From contig CANJKZ010000461.1 of the NCBI GenBank assembly GCA_947471745.1, positions 687,001 through 751,000 of the forward strand: 64,000 nt of DNA. The letters run 5' to 3'. A program made the translations under genes and the position numbers. Shown piece after piece: positions 48,269 to 57,669 of this stretch. The stretch is from Closterium sp. Naga37s-1 (Eukaryota > Streptophyta > Zygnematophyceae > Desmidiales > Closteriaceae). The stretch's first letter is position 1, and every line of letters begins with the position of its first letter. A model generated the notes under the pieces. It was not told where the DNA came from. It searched no databases and worked only from the letters and a program-made list of their open reading frames with translations.

Positions 48269-48848
48269 CATAGGGTGCGAGAAGGTGGAGAGTATGGTGA
48301 CTGAGGTTTATCAGACGTCGGATCAATGGCGTGGCTTCGTAAGGATAAGCACTACTACCTAACCGTTCGATAACAACCATAGACCATTTTGCCATGTCTA
48401 TGACCCTACCCAACCGTAGTGAACGGCTCTCAGCCCTACGACCTCCGTGGATCTTAGTGTGAAGAATGGACGATTGCATGGCACCACATGCCGACTGTTG
48501 GAAACTCTGAAAAGTCACGCTTCGAGGGCTGGCTTTGAGAGGGAAAGGATATCTCTCTAAAGAGTCATCCTCCAATGCAATGGCACACTACTTAGAGATC
48601 AAAAAATGTTTTTTTCATAGATGGCATTGCGTTTGTCATTTCCATCATATTATTTTAGGGAATGATAACATATTGCAAAACAAAGAGTGAAGATGCAGTA
48701 CTCAAAATGGCAAGTTTAACTACAAAGACCATATAGGCTAGTAGCTCCAAAACAGGACCCACAATCATGAGCGAGAGCTATCTTATATAATCACTTTGAC
48801 ATCTGTCACTCGCACCCATCACCACCACCCAGAAGCCCATTGAAACAC
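48269..48848. other. Intergenic block between RPC8-1 and EEF1G, conserved in both duplication copies
   Basis: Non-coding. 48,345–48,480 closely matches 57,150–57,290, including CCGTTCGATAACAACCATAG and CTCTCAGCCCT. The rest is AT-rich and more diverged. I recognise no RNA gene. It contains the RPC8 3' flank and the distal EEF1G promoter. Confidence 0.6.
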
Positions 48849-49089
48849 CTACGACCACCAAGAGAGCAGGCCGAGCCCATCACCATTAATATCACCCTGC
48901 ATACATGCAACGCAGAGCAAAATCTGCATTAAGGCCATCTTGCACTGTATTGACCACACTGAGAAAAACTTAGAGGTAAAGGATATCACACATGGGTCAC
49001 GCTATGGTGTGGAGGAACGAGTCAAGTTTATGAGGCACCTTGAAAAGCATCTTAAGGTAGTGGGTATCTATGGGGGTCATGGGCAATGG

Positions 49090-49700
49090 CTCCCTTATTC
49101 TGCTCTACGGGCAGTGGGGGATAGTTGACACTCACCACCTTGAACCGGATCTGGGGGGGAGGAACAGGAGGGCAAAGAGTGGGCAGGTATGGAAGTGGAG
49201 GGGAGAAAAGAGGTGGCCAGGCATTGCAGTGGCTCCCTCTTTTGCGGCAGTGGGGGATACTTTGCATTCAGCACCGTGAACCGAATCTGATTTAAAGGGG
49301 AAGAGGGAAGGGGGAGGGGCAGAGCAGATATGGAAGTGGGGAGAGCCAAGTGTTGCGAAGATGGTGCAGTGTCCCATTTCTCCTGCTTTATCTAAGGCGT
49401 GCCAGACAGGGTTGACAGTGAGGCATTTTGATGGCTCCCTCCCTCCTCCTGCTCCACAGGCAGGGGACGACTCTTGTGCAGACTCACCACCGCCTTGAAT
49501 TGGATCTGCCGGAACAGAGGGGCAGGGCAGGCATGCAAGCAAGGGAGAGCAAAGGGTTGCTAAGGCGTTGCATTGTGATGGCTCCCTCCCTCCTCCTGCT
49601 CCACAGGCAGGGGACGACTCTTGTGCAGACTCACCACCACATCGAACCAGAGTTGCTTCAGCAGAGGGGTAGGGTAGGTATGGAAAGTGAGGAAGAGCAA
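49090..49700 (-). repeat. Acceptor-side echoes of RPC8-1 exon 6
   Basis: At least three decayed copies of IRFKVVSVKYPPLP upstream of exon 6, near 49,225–49,290, 49,435–49,510 and 49,580–49,655. Fewer copies remain here than in the right duplication copy. Confidence 0.82.
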
Positions 49701-49845
49701 AGGGTTGCCAGTCAACATCAGCCCACTTCAACAGGAGTCAACGCCAGTCAACACGAGTCAACGCCAGTCATACCAGGTCAATCATCCCTGTCAAGGAAGG
49801 AGCTTGTCACGTCATTCAAATTCCACTGCTGTGTGACCACGTGGC

Positions 49846-51299
49846 TGTCAGAATATAATGCTTGTCTAGTCTGTAGTGGGGTACTCAATAGTGAGTATAA
49901 CCCTTTAGGGCTTGCTATTTGTACCTCTCTCCTTTCTAGTCAAACCCTCCTTTGCCTATTTTCTCTTGCCTAGCTAGCTAAACCCTAGCTATGGCTCCTC
50001 GTTCTGCCTGCTATTCTGACATGGAATCAGAGCTGTTACGCTCTTGGCCTGTGGGCCCCACGTGCTTCCCCTGCTTTCCTGTCTGTCGCGTGCCCCGTGG
50101 CGCGCGACGTTTTTTTTCTTCCCGCCACGCGCTCGGGGCGCATGGCGGTTTTCTGCCCGCCGTGCGCCCCGAGGCGCGTGGCGGCTTCCTGCTTCACGCG
50201 TCACCCCGGGGACCCGCGCGTCCCCCCCGTCGACGGTCGCGTCGCCCCCCGGGAGCTCGTCGCGTCGCCCCGCAACCCGCGCGCGGCCCTCGCTGCCCCG
50301 TCGCGACGCCCTGGGGAGCCGCTCGCGGCCCCCCGCTACCCCGTCCCGGCGCCCTGGGGAGCCGCGCACGGCCCCCGCTGCCTTGTCGCGTCGCCCTGGG
50401 GAGCCGCGCGCGACCCCGCGCTGCCCCGTCGATGCGCCCTAGGGAGCCGCGCGCGGCCCCCGCTGCCCCGTTGCGGCGCCCTGGGGGGCCGCGCGCCGTC
50501 CCCCTGCGCTGCTGCCCGCGCTCCTGCCCCGTGTTGCCCGTGTTAGGGTTTGGGGGTGGCGGGTGTGGGGGTGGCAAGCATGGGGGTGACGGGTGTGTGC
50601 GCAGTCCCCTGCTCCTCCTCCTCCTCCGTCTCCCACTGCTGCAGCTGCCGCTGAGGGGGGTGGGTGTGTGGGAGCCGAGGGAGTGGTGCTGGGGGGTGAC
50701 GTGGGAGTGGAGCTAGGGGTGCAGCAAGGGGTGTGTGAAAGGGGGTGGGACAGTTGGGGGAAGTTGAGCGGAGGCAGCAGACGTGTAGCCAGCAGCGCCA
50801 GTAGTCCGGAGGCTACAATCTCCGGTAGTCGCCAGTCGCTCGTGGGTCAGTTGCTCCAGCCGCCTGTAGTCCGGAGGCTACAATCTCCGGCGTAGCCGCG
50901 GAGCCAGTTACTCCTGTAGTCCGGGCCTTTGCTTTGGTAGCCACTGAGCCAGCGTCTACCGCGTGTCTGCAGCTTCCGTCGTCGCCTCCCATCTCCTCTC
51001 CTCTCACATTCCCTCCTCCTCCTCACTTGCCCTCTGTGAATGCCTCTAGCTTTGCTTGCACTTGTGAACCTGCTTTGTGACTGTTTTCTATGCTGATTAT
51101 ACCCCACTTTGACTATGGGGGTGTGTCAGAATATAATGCTTGTCTAGTCTGTAGTGGGGTACTCAATAGTGAGTATAACTTTTTAGGGCTTGCTATTTGT
51201 ACCTCCCTCCTTTCTAGTCAAACCCTCCTTTACCTATTTTCTCTTGCCTAGCTAGCTAAACCCTAGCTATGGCTCCTCGTTCTGCCTGCTATTCTGACA
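49846..51299 (+). mobile_element. TRIM-type miniature LTR retrotransposon
   Basis: Two 176-bp direct LTRs (49846–50021, 51124–51299) differ at about 4 positions. Each starts TGTCAGAATA and ends TATTCTGACA, perfect 10-bp inverted termini with TG…CA. A 5-bp target-site duplication GTGGC flanks the element (49841–49845, 51300–51304). Directly after the 5' LTR, TGGAATCAGAGC resembles the initiator tRNA-Met primer-binding site TGGTATCAGAGC. A G-rich tract (ATGGGGGTG) precedes the 3' LTR. The 1.1-kb interior has no gag or pol similarity, so it must be mobilised in trans. The orientation is read from the PBS. Confidence 0.93.
50190..50520. repeat. GC-rich ~57-bp tandem repeats inside the TRIM
   Basis: About five to six imperfect units with GCCCTGGGGAGCCGCGCGCG and CCCCGCTGCCCCGTCGC. 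Reading frames through it are Arg/Ala/Pro-rich and appear on both strands; I see no real protein. Further on, GTAGTCCGGAGGCTACAATC occurs twice (50,798 and 50,866). Confidence 0.85.
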
Positions 51300-51500
51300 G
51301 TGGCAATGCCAGTCAATGCCAGTCAACACCAGTCAACACAAGTCAACGTGAGTCAACGCGAGTCATACCAGTTCATCCATGTCCAGGAACATGTCGTTGT
51401 CGTTGAACTTCTATGGGTGTGTGACCACATGGCCTTGTGACACTCCCAGTCAACACTAGTCAACACCAGTCAACGCCAGTCAACACCAGTCATACCAGTT
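51300..51500. repeat. 10-bp AGTCAACGCC-type microsatellite beside RPC8-1 exon 5 and its echo
   Basis: Runs of AGTCAACGCC, AGTCAACACC and AGTCAACACG follow the donor of exon 5 and of its downstream echo (51,360–51,430, encoding the DMFLDMDEL end). A matching run, separated by the TRIM insertion, is at 49,725–49,790. The same sequence just after the donor (GTATGACTGG on the - strand) seems to be the seed. Confidence 0.88.
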
Positions 51501-51629
51501 CATCCATGTCCAGAAACATGTCGCTGTCGTTGAATTTCCACACCCATAGCTTCTCCTGCTCGTCACTGCATGGGGGTGAAGGAGAGCACATGCGTGGAAA
51601 GAACTCTTAGAACAAACATATCATCATGT

Positions 51630-52870
51630 TCCACACCCATAGCTTCTCCTTCTCGTCACTGCAGACAGATTGACAGGTGGCTTTTGAGTCGACTCAAGCT
51701 TCTCCTCCTTAACGACTCACTATCATTGTCATTCGGAACAAGGGCATGTGAACAGGGACACAAGCAGATTGGCAGGCACACATACCTGCAGGGGCACACA
51801 AATATGACTTATGAATCGACTCGGTAGGCATGTGAATGTAGACACAGACAGATATGCAGGACTCACACGAACATGCAGGGGCACACGAAAAAGGAAACAT
51901 GTAAATAGACACAGATAGTGAGAACGGGCGTGCTAGGATTACTCATTCATTATGTACAGACGAATGACTTACACCATGATTACATCGAGACACGCGTAAC
52001 AGCAAAAACTCAAGCACGCACATGACACGCACATGCAAATAATCATGCATGCATTCATTATGTACATGTGAATGACTTAACCATGCACGATAACAAGTGT
52101 ACGGATATGCGTGACAGATGCACATAAAACACACACGGAGACATGCAGCGACATGCAAAACAATGCATACGAATCAGTGGTGGTCCATAAGCATGGTCAT
52201 CGGTTATTACTCACAAAACCGAAGGCTCTTGTAGGTTGTAATGAGGAATGTGTATATCGGAGAGAGTCCAGCGATACTGCAAGTAAGATAAAAAACAAGG
52301 GGGTTGTGGAAAGTTAATGGGAAAACAGACACACTGGGTAGAGAAAAGAAAACAACACAAAGGATGCAAACCCGAGGAGCAAACTAACAAGTAAACTAGT
52401 TTCCCAAGCCTGGCTTTCAAACAAGAAAACAAATCGTGCCTAGAAGGAATGGAACCATACGACCATACTGTAGAAAGATCTCGCATCAATGTTCACAAGC
52501 CCATCCCCTCCTTTTTCAGGGGCATCAACGATGAGAAGAAAATGGTGTAAAGCACTGAAGAGAGGACTGGCCTGTGGCATCACATCACATTTCACCAGCC
52601 AGCCCACAAACACTTACACAACTTTTGTTCTTAGCGCCTGAAAACCCCGTGTGATGTGAACCGAGACAATAACTGAGGCGCCTAAAAAGCACGCATGAAT
52701 TGACCCGATATTTGAAAGCCTAGGATATCAAACATGTCGAACAGCCTGTGGGATCGCCTTTCACCAGCCTGCTGAAGACAAGCACTTGTGTAAAGAAAAT
52801 CATACACCAAGTGCCTTTTTGAGTGACTTGTGAAAGGTATTGAGGTAGAGAACAAGGCATGCAAACGTAC
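51630..52870. other. RPC8-1 introns 4 and 3, with donor-side echoes of exon 3
   Basis: 51,680–52,200 is A/C/G-rich intron nearly identical to 60,240–60,790, with a palindrome (GAGTCGACTC) near 51,687. 52,550–52,800 contains decayed echoes of the exon 3 end (GGATCGCCTTTCACCAGCC on +, for GRLVK). No other gene was seen. Confidence 0.7.
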
Positions 52871-52971
52871 CAAACAGCCCTGCGGCATCGCATTTCACCA
52901 GCCTTCCCACAAGCACTTCCCCGGCGAATGGAGAGAACACGACAAGACGAAAGCAAACCTGATGGGGCCAT

Positions 52972-53400
52972 AGGCCGAGAAAGACAGGGGCACGGGGAGG
53001 GGGCGGCACGGAGGGGAGGGGAAAATTGGAATGCTTCGCAACCAGCACTTCCCCGGCGAATGGTGAGAGGGAGGGAGAAAGGAGAGAGGGCCTGGAAAAG
53101 AAGTGAAAGAAAGGTGGAAGGGAGGTGAAACCGTGAAAGGGAGATGAAAGGTGGTGGACGGGAGGTGGGAGAGAGGTAGAATGTTGGGTGGAATGGAGGT
53201 AGAGTAGAGGTGTGAGGCACAGCACAAGTGTCACAGTGAAGTGAGGACTGGGGTCCGAGGGGTAAATGAACCCCCTCTCTTTTTGTTGAGGCTGAGTTTA
53301 AGGTTTTTTCATAATCAACCTCAACAAAAACAGGTCTCACAGTGAAGTGAGGATGGGGCCCGAGGGGTAAATGAATGAACCGCCCCTTTCAAGGTGACAT
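52972..53400 (-). repeat. Echoes in RPC8-1 intron 2
   Basis: 53,030–53,065 carries an acceptor-side echo of exon 3 (FAGEVLVAKH). Donor-side echoes of exon 2 (FIYPSDPSPHFT and FIYPSGPHPHFT, each followed by GTGA) lie at 53,228–53,270 and 53,333–53,375. Purine-rich GGGAGGTGAAAG units occupy 53,090–53,200. Confidence 0.85.
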
Positions 53401-53559
53401 TTAAGTCGGCTCAAAAGGAGCAAAGATTTCACTCACAGTGAAATGAGGGCCAGGATTGGAAGGGAAAATAAACCCCCCTTCCACTGACTGCAGGTCGTGC
53501 AGTGAGATGCAGAGACCCACGTTGCGCAACACCTGGTGGTGGTTTGAAGAAAACACCGA

Positions 53560-54195
53560 CGGAAAGGGGAGAATGGACTAAGAAGGGGTATGCATTAGAG
53601 AAGTGGGCGAATTTTTTATGATTTTTCCTTGTTCATCGAGAATTCATCGCATCAGCACACAGAGATCCACATAGCAATGTTTCGTACCTGAATGGATGGT
53701 TCGGGAAAACACAGGCAGCCAAGGAGAGGAAGGTGCCATGAGAGAAATACCGGGTTGAAAAGGGAAGATTAATCATTCTCCTAGAGATGGTAGGTGAGAG
53801 AACTGATTGATGCAGAGAGAAGCAGAGGCCCACCTTAGGTGGAACCTGCATGGTTCGGTTAAGGCACACCAACGAGAGTAGCAACGATGCCAAGGGATTA
53901 CTGATGGCAAAGGGAGGGAAGGCAACACGAGGGAGGTGCAACGTGAGAATAAGGGTTGAAAGAGTGCATGCGACCGCCCTTTATAGGTCGGGGAAATAGA
54001 GATACAGAGACCCATGCTGCATTGACCCCCCTTTGTGGATTGTAACACCTGATGCGCCCTATCTGGGACCTCATTGGACTCTAAATGGGCTTTGCTGGGG
54101 GATTTATGGGCTTCAACAGGAATTTGACATGGTTTTAATATGGGAGTGGTCTAAGCACGTTGTACCAAGTCGCTCACCTTATCATGGTGTTTGGT
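53560..54195 (-). repeat. Acceptor-side echoes of RPC8-1 exon 2 and donor-side echo of exon 1
   Basis: Decayed copies of the NVGLCISL start of exon 2 lie near 53,645–53,690, 53,815–53,860 (VPPKVGLCFSL) and 53,990–54,030. At about 54,165–54,200 a short copy of the exon 1 end (HHDK plus GTGAGC) follows exon 1. The same set appears at 63,310–63,870. Confidence 0.82.
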
Positions 54196-54857
54196 TGTGA
54201 TGGTCGTCAATGCGGGTAATGAAAGCAAGGTTCACGGCCCTACCTTACCAACGTCTTCACATATACCTTATCAAAATATTTGGCTTTGATTTCCGAGCTG
54301 ACGGCCGTCAAATGCGGGCGGTGCAGGTCATGAGGCGCGACGCGAATGTCATCCTCCATCTCCGTTAGTACGAACACCGTGGTCTCTTATAGCGAATTTC
54401 GGTACAGTGTAATGCGATCAGTCTGTTTCAGGTATGTCATCTCATTTTCACTGATCCCGCTATATTGGAGAGCTCTATATCGGATCCCGTTACTGCCTCG
54501 ATTGCCAGCACCGTTGATTGAAATCCTCAAGGCGCTCGAGACCTGACAGCAGAACAGTCGTCGCGAATTTCGACAAGTGTAAGTTCGATGTCGTTACGAA
54601 ACGATGGTTTTGCATAAATCCAAACTGCAGCGAGTGATGGCAGGGAGGGAAAGGAGGATTGACACACTTGAGGCAAAGGGAGGGTAGGGGTAGAGGGAGG
54701 TGGGAGGAGAGGAGACGAGAGGCAAGGGCCGAGTGGGGAAGAGGGGAAAGGCGATGAGAGGAGAACGGAGGGAAGGCAGGCAATCAGTAGTGAAGAAAGG
54801 AAGGAGGGAAGGCAGGCCATCAGTAGCGAAGAAAGGAAGGAGGGAAAGCAGGCAATC
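54196..54857. other. Junction region between duplication copies
   Basis: Contains RPC8-1 exon 1 (54377–54267) and then unique sequence to about 54,600, then purine-rich degenerate repeats (GGAGGGAAGGCAGGC) to 54,857 where homology to the EEF1G intron resumes. The RPC8-1 promoter should lie here; TATAAG on the - strand near 54,386–54,391 is very close to the exon and may be fortuitous. Confidence 0.5.
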
Positions 54858-56705
54858 AGGAGTGACAATCAGTGGGATCTGCAACACAACACAGCACAGC
54901 AGAGGATACAGCACAACACAGAACAATACAATATAATACAGCACAATATGGAGTGTTTTGAGTGGACTCAAAACATAGATTGGCCCATCAGGAGTGACAA
55001 TCAGTGCGATCTGCAACACAGCGGCGCATAACATAGATTGGACAGCATTAAAGAAGATGAACGCATGTGCAATTGCAACGCTGAAAAGTATGTGAGCCTT
55101 TCATGCACTCGTTTTTTATCCCGTTGTTTCCATTTAACGACACTCTTTCAGATGTTGCTCTCTTGTGCACCAAAGCACGCTAGCCCCGATCCAGAATTAC
55201 CTTGCCTCTGGCCGCTTAAGAAATTCCTCCGACTTGTTGGTGACACCCCACTGGAAGGGCGGGATTTCAATCTTCACGCCCACGACTTGCTAGTCAGTCC
55301 CCTCCCCACCTCTAACGGCTCTTCCTAGTCCTTTCCATACCTTGCCGATCGGGGTGAGCTTCGTAAACTCTTCCGACTTGTTAGTGACGCCCCACTGGTA
55401 GGGGGGGATCTCAATCTTCACGTGCACGAATTGGCTCGTGGATGGGTGCACTACCTTACTGATAGGTTGGTTGGTGGTGGGTGAGCTTCGAAAACTCCTC
55501 CGTCTTGTTAGTGACGCCCCACTGGTAGGGGGGGATCTAAATCTTCACGTGCATGAATTGGTTGGTGGATGGGTAGGGTACCACTGATAGGTTGGTGGTG
55601 GGTATCGTACCTTGCCGATCGGGGTGAGCTTCGTAAACTCTTCCGACTTGTTAGTGACGCCCCACTGGTATGGGGGGATCTCGATCTTCACGCCCACAAA
55701 TTGCGCCGCGATCAGCGCCTTGTACGCGTTCTTGTTGTGCGGGGAGGTGTAGAGCTTCTGCAGAAGGATAGCACGGACGGGAGAGAAGGGAAGGGAGGGA
55801 AGATCGACGAGAGGACATAGGCTAAACCTGTGACTCGTTCAGCTCGCCTCGATCTTGACGGCCACGTGTTCAACGGCGATCGAGCGCCCTGTCCGCATTC
55901 TCCTTGAGAAGGTGGATGTGGTAATTTTGAAAAAAAAAGAAAGGAGGGACGGGGAAAATGGGGGAGTTATGAACCCATGCCATGTGACGTGGCTTCCGCT
56001 GATTAGCAGGCGCCACAAGCAGGCGGAATCACCGAAAACAGGAGCCACGGGCTACACGAAGGAGCGTCAACCTGACTCGGGACTGAAAGGTTCAGGGTTC
56101 TGGCCAATCGGATTCCTCCAGAATAACCCCTCTGCGGAGATACTAAAGCCGGTGAGGAGACAGAGCGTTGAGCGTTAGCATCCACTGCAAAAGGGCTTTT
56201 GGATCTATGTCTCTGTGGTATTGGCCAGATCGGTCCTTGCACGCTTCAAACCCTCAACCCTGGTACATCAAGGCATCTCAACCTCATACTAAGCGTCCAC
56301 GGAGACCGGTGCAAATAGGTGCTAGTCGGAGCAAATTTGAGCGGACCGGTGCTCGTCAGACAAACTCCAATGTGAACAAACAGGGTTAATCCGGTTCAGC
56401 CTGTAGAAAGAGGTTCTAAATATAGGGGCTTTGAGACATCTCAGAAAAAATCCACTAGACTCGAATTTCTAGAAACAATCAAAGGAGATCCGACAAAATC
56501 GAAAATCTGCGATCAAGAGACTGCGGAAACCGGCAAACTGAGGGCGGATGCAGAGTGAAACCCTCCAATCTCGCCGCTCCTATGCGCGCTTTTGATCTTG
56601 AAGCCGTTACGCGCGCAAAAAAACTATTCGCGACGCATACTATCGTACGCGATATACAGGTAGGCAAGTAAGGACTGAGGTGAAATATAAGCGTACGAGA
56701 GTCAT
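54858..56705 (-). pseudogene. Truncated EEF1G copy (promoter, exons 1–2, fragments of exon 3)
   Basis: Exon 1 is conserved (ATG at 56705–56703, MTL, donor GTACGC at 56696). Exon 2 is intact at 55757–55611 (KLYTSPHNKNAYKALIAAQF … LTPIGK, about 91% identical to the functional exon). Of exon 3 only acceptor-side pieces remain (IALIVTPDGPI near 54,990, IPLIVTPD near 54,880). No exons 4–9 follow before the RPC8-1 5' end. A stable protein is not expected; a short transcript could still be made from the conserved promoter. Confidence 0.9.
55195..55925 (-). repeat. Echoes of exon 2 in the truncated EEF1G copy
   Basis: Donor-side copies of exon 2 lie at about 55,195–55,295, 55,340–55,430 and 55,480–55,560, downstream of the intact 55757–55611. 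One decayed acceptor-side copy (ADRALIAVEHVAVKIEAS, frame-shifted) lies upstream at about 55,840–55,910. The pattern is the same as in the functional gene, but the copies differ in detail. Confidence 0.88.
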
Positions 56706-56845
56706 GGCGACGATCCGGTGGGGGAGCGCGCGAGCAGACACTGGCTTGGCGGAACAGCCAAGCGGTTGGAGGGCGAGAAAGCTGCTGCGAGGTGCAACGC
56801 CGACAACAAGCATATGCGACTTTGTGTTAGCACCAACACTCGGGT

Positions 56846-56851
56846 CTTATA
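56846..56851 (-). promoter_or_regulatory. TATA box of the truncated EEF1G copy
   Basis: TATAAG on the - strand 141 nt before the ATG, in a block matching the functional promoter (shared ACTTGG/TGGGACGGCTTGCTCGCTC and CTGCTGCGAGGTGCAACGCC on the + strand). Confidence 0.6.
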
Positions 56852-57029
56852 CGAGCATACTTGGGTGGGACGGCTTGCTCGCTCCCAGCTGGGGTTCGTT
56901 TTGTGGGAGCAGGTCTGATGAGGGGAGGGAACCGCAGAGGAATTCAGGATCGACGAGGGAGGGAAGCATGAGCATATTCGAAGTTTGCATCGAAACGGGA
57001 GATCCTGCGTGAAGTCGAGATTCCCGCTT

Positions 57030-57669
57030 GCTGGAAAAGGGTCAAGTGCGGTTGAAGAGTATATAAATGGTTACTCAATGGTGCGTGAAGGTGAAGAGTA
57101 TGGTGACAAGATGTGGAGTTGGATTAGATGGCGTGAAGATCATTTGAGCATTACCTGACCGTTCGATAACAACCATAGAACGTTTTGCCACGTCTATGAA
57201 CCTACTCAACCGTAGTGCGCGGGCTCTCAGCCCTGGGACCTCCGTGAATCTATTGCGAACAACAGACGATTGCATGGCACAACATGCCGACCGTTGAAAT
57301 CTCCGAAAAGTCACGCTTCGAGGGCTGGCTTAGAGTGAAAAGACAGTTCTCTATAGAGTCACCCGCCAATGGAGGCACACTTTTGTGAAAGCTCATGTTC
57401 AAGAGAAAAAAACAAATGATTGTCCTAGACGGCTTTGTGCATCACCCATCATATGATTATAGGAAATAAAACCTACGGTGTCAAAAACCAGAAACATTGA
57501 TAATAACGTTAGAATACAGTCGTCACGAGAACAACTTTAATTACAATAAAGACCCTACAGCTCCAAAAAAACACCCACCATTTTGGGCGAGAGAGCTACC
57601 CCATAAACTAATTTATCTGCATCCCTTATGCAGCACCCATCACCACCACTCAGAAACTTGCTGAAACAC
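57030..57669. other. Intergenic block between RPC8-2 and the truncated EEF1G
   Basis: Right-hand counterpart of 48,269–48,848. It carries the empty LINE target (about 57,050–57,070) and the conserved non-coding block at 57,150–57,290. No gene was recognised. Confidence 0.6.

Larger units (their letters stand above)
39760..54195. repeat. Left copy of a tandem segmental duplication
   Basis: Matches 54,858–63,870 in the same order: EEF1G exon 3 echo, exon 2, intron 1, exon 1 and promoter, intergenic block, then RPC8 exons 7 to 2. It is interrupted by the LINE and TRIM insertions, which the right copy lacks. By eye, identity ranges from about 75–80% in the intergenic part to about 95% in RPC8 introns. 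Confidence 0.93.
48849..54377 (-). pseudogene. RNA polymerase III subunit RPC8 (Rpc25/POLR3H), left copy, probably broken
   Basis: Exons on the - strand: ~54377–54267 (VFVLTEMEDDIRVAPHDLHR, Rpb7-like N-domain), 53532–53437 (NVGLCISLHDLQSVEGGFIF), 52958–52871 (VVFSPFAGEVLVGRLVKCDA), 52276–52215, 51565–51496 (EKLWVWKFNDSDMFLDMDEL), 49150–~49075 (IRFKVVSVNYPPLPVEQ) and 48896–48849 (GDINGDGLGLLSWWS). Exon 4 is 62 bp instead of the 64 bp in the right copy, which shifts the frame after VSLD. Exon 6 loses the AFATMEII end and its donor. At the start, GTG stands where the family has Met, and an in-frame TAA lies just upstream. The TRIM element sits in the intron between exons 5 and 6. Probably a pseudogene, though it alone retains exon 1 within the window. 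Confidence 0.85.

Noticed and set aside
49991..50716. 241-codon Arg/Pro-rich frame, considered as a gag-like protein
   Set aside because: It starts inside the LTR, crosses the GC-rich tandem repeats, and has competing frames on both strands with no gag motif.
54594..55034. An intact exon 3 in the right EEF1G copy
   Set aside because: Only acceptor-side pieces (IALIVTPDGPI, IPLIVTPD) are present; neither reaches the ESNAIARY end or a donor.
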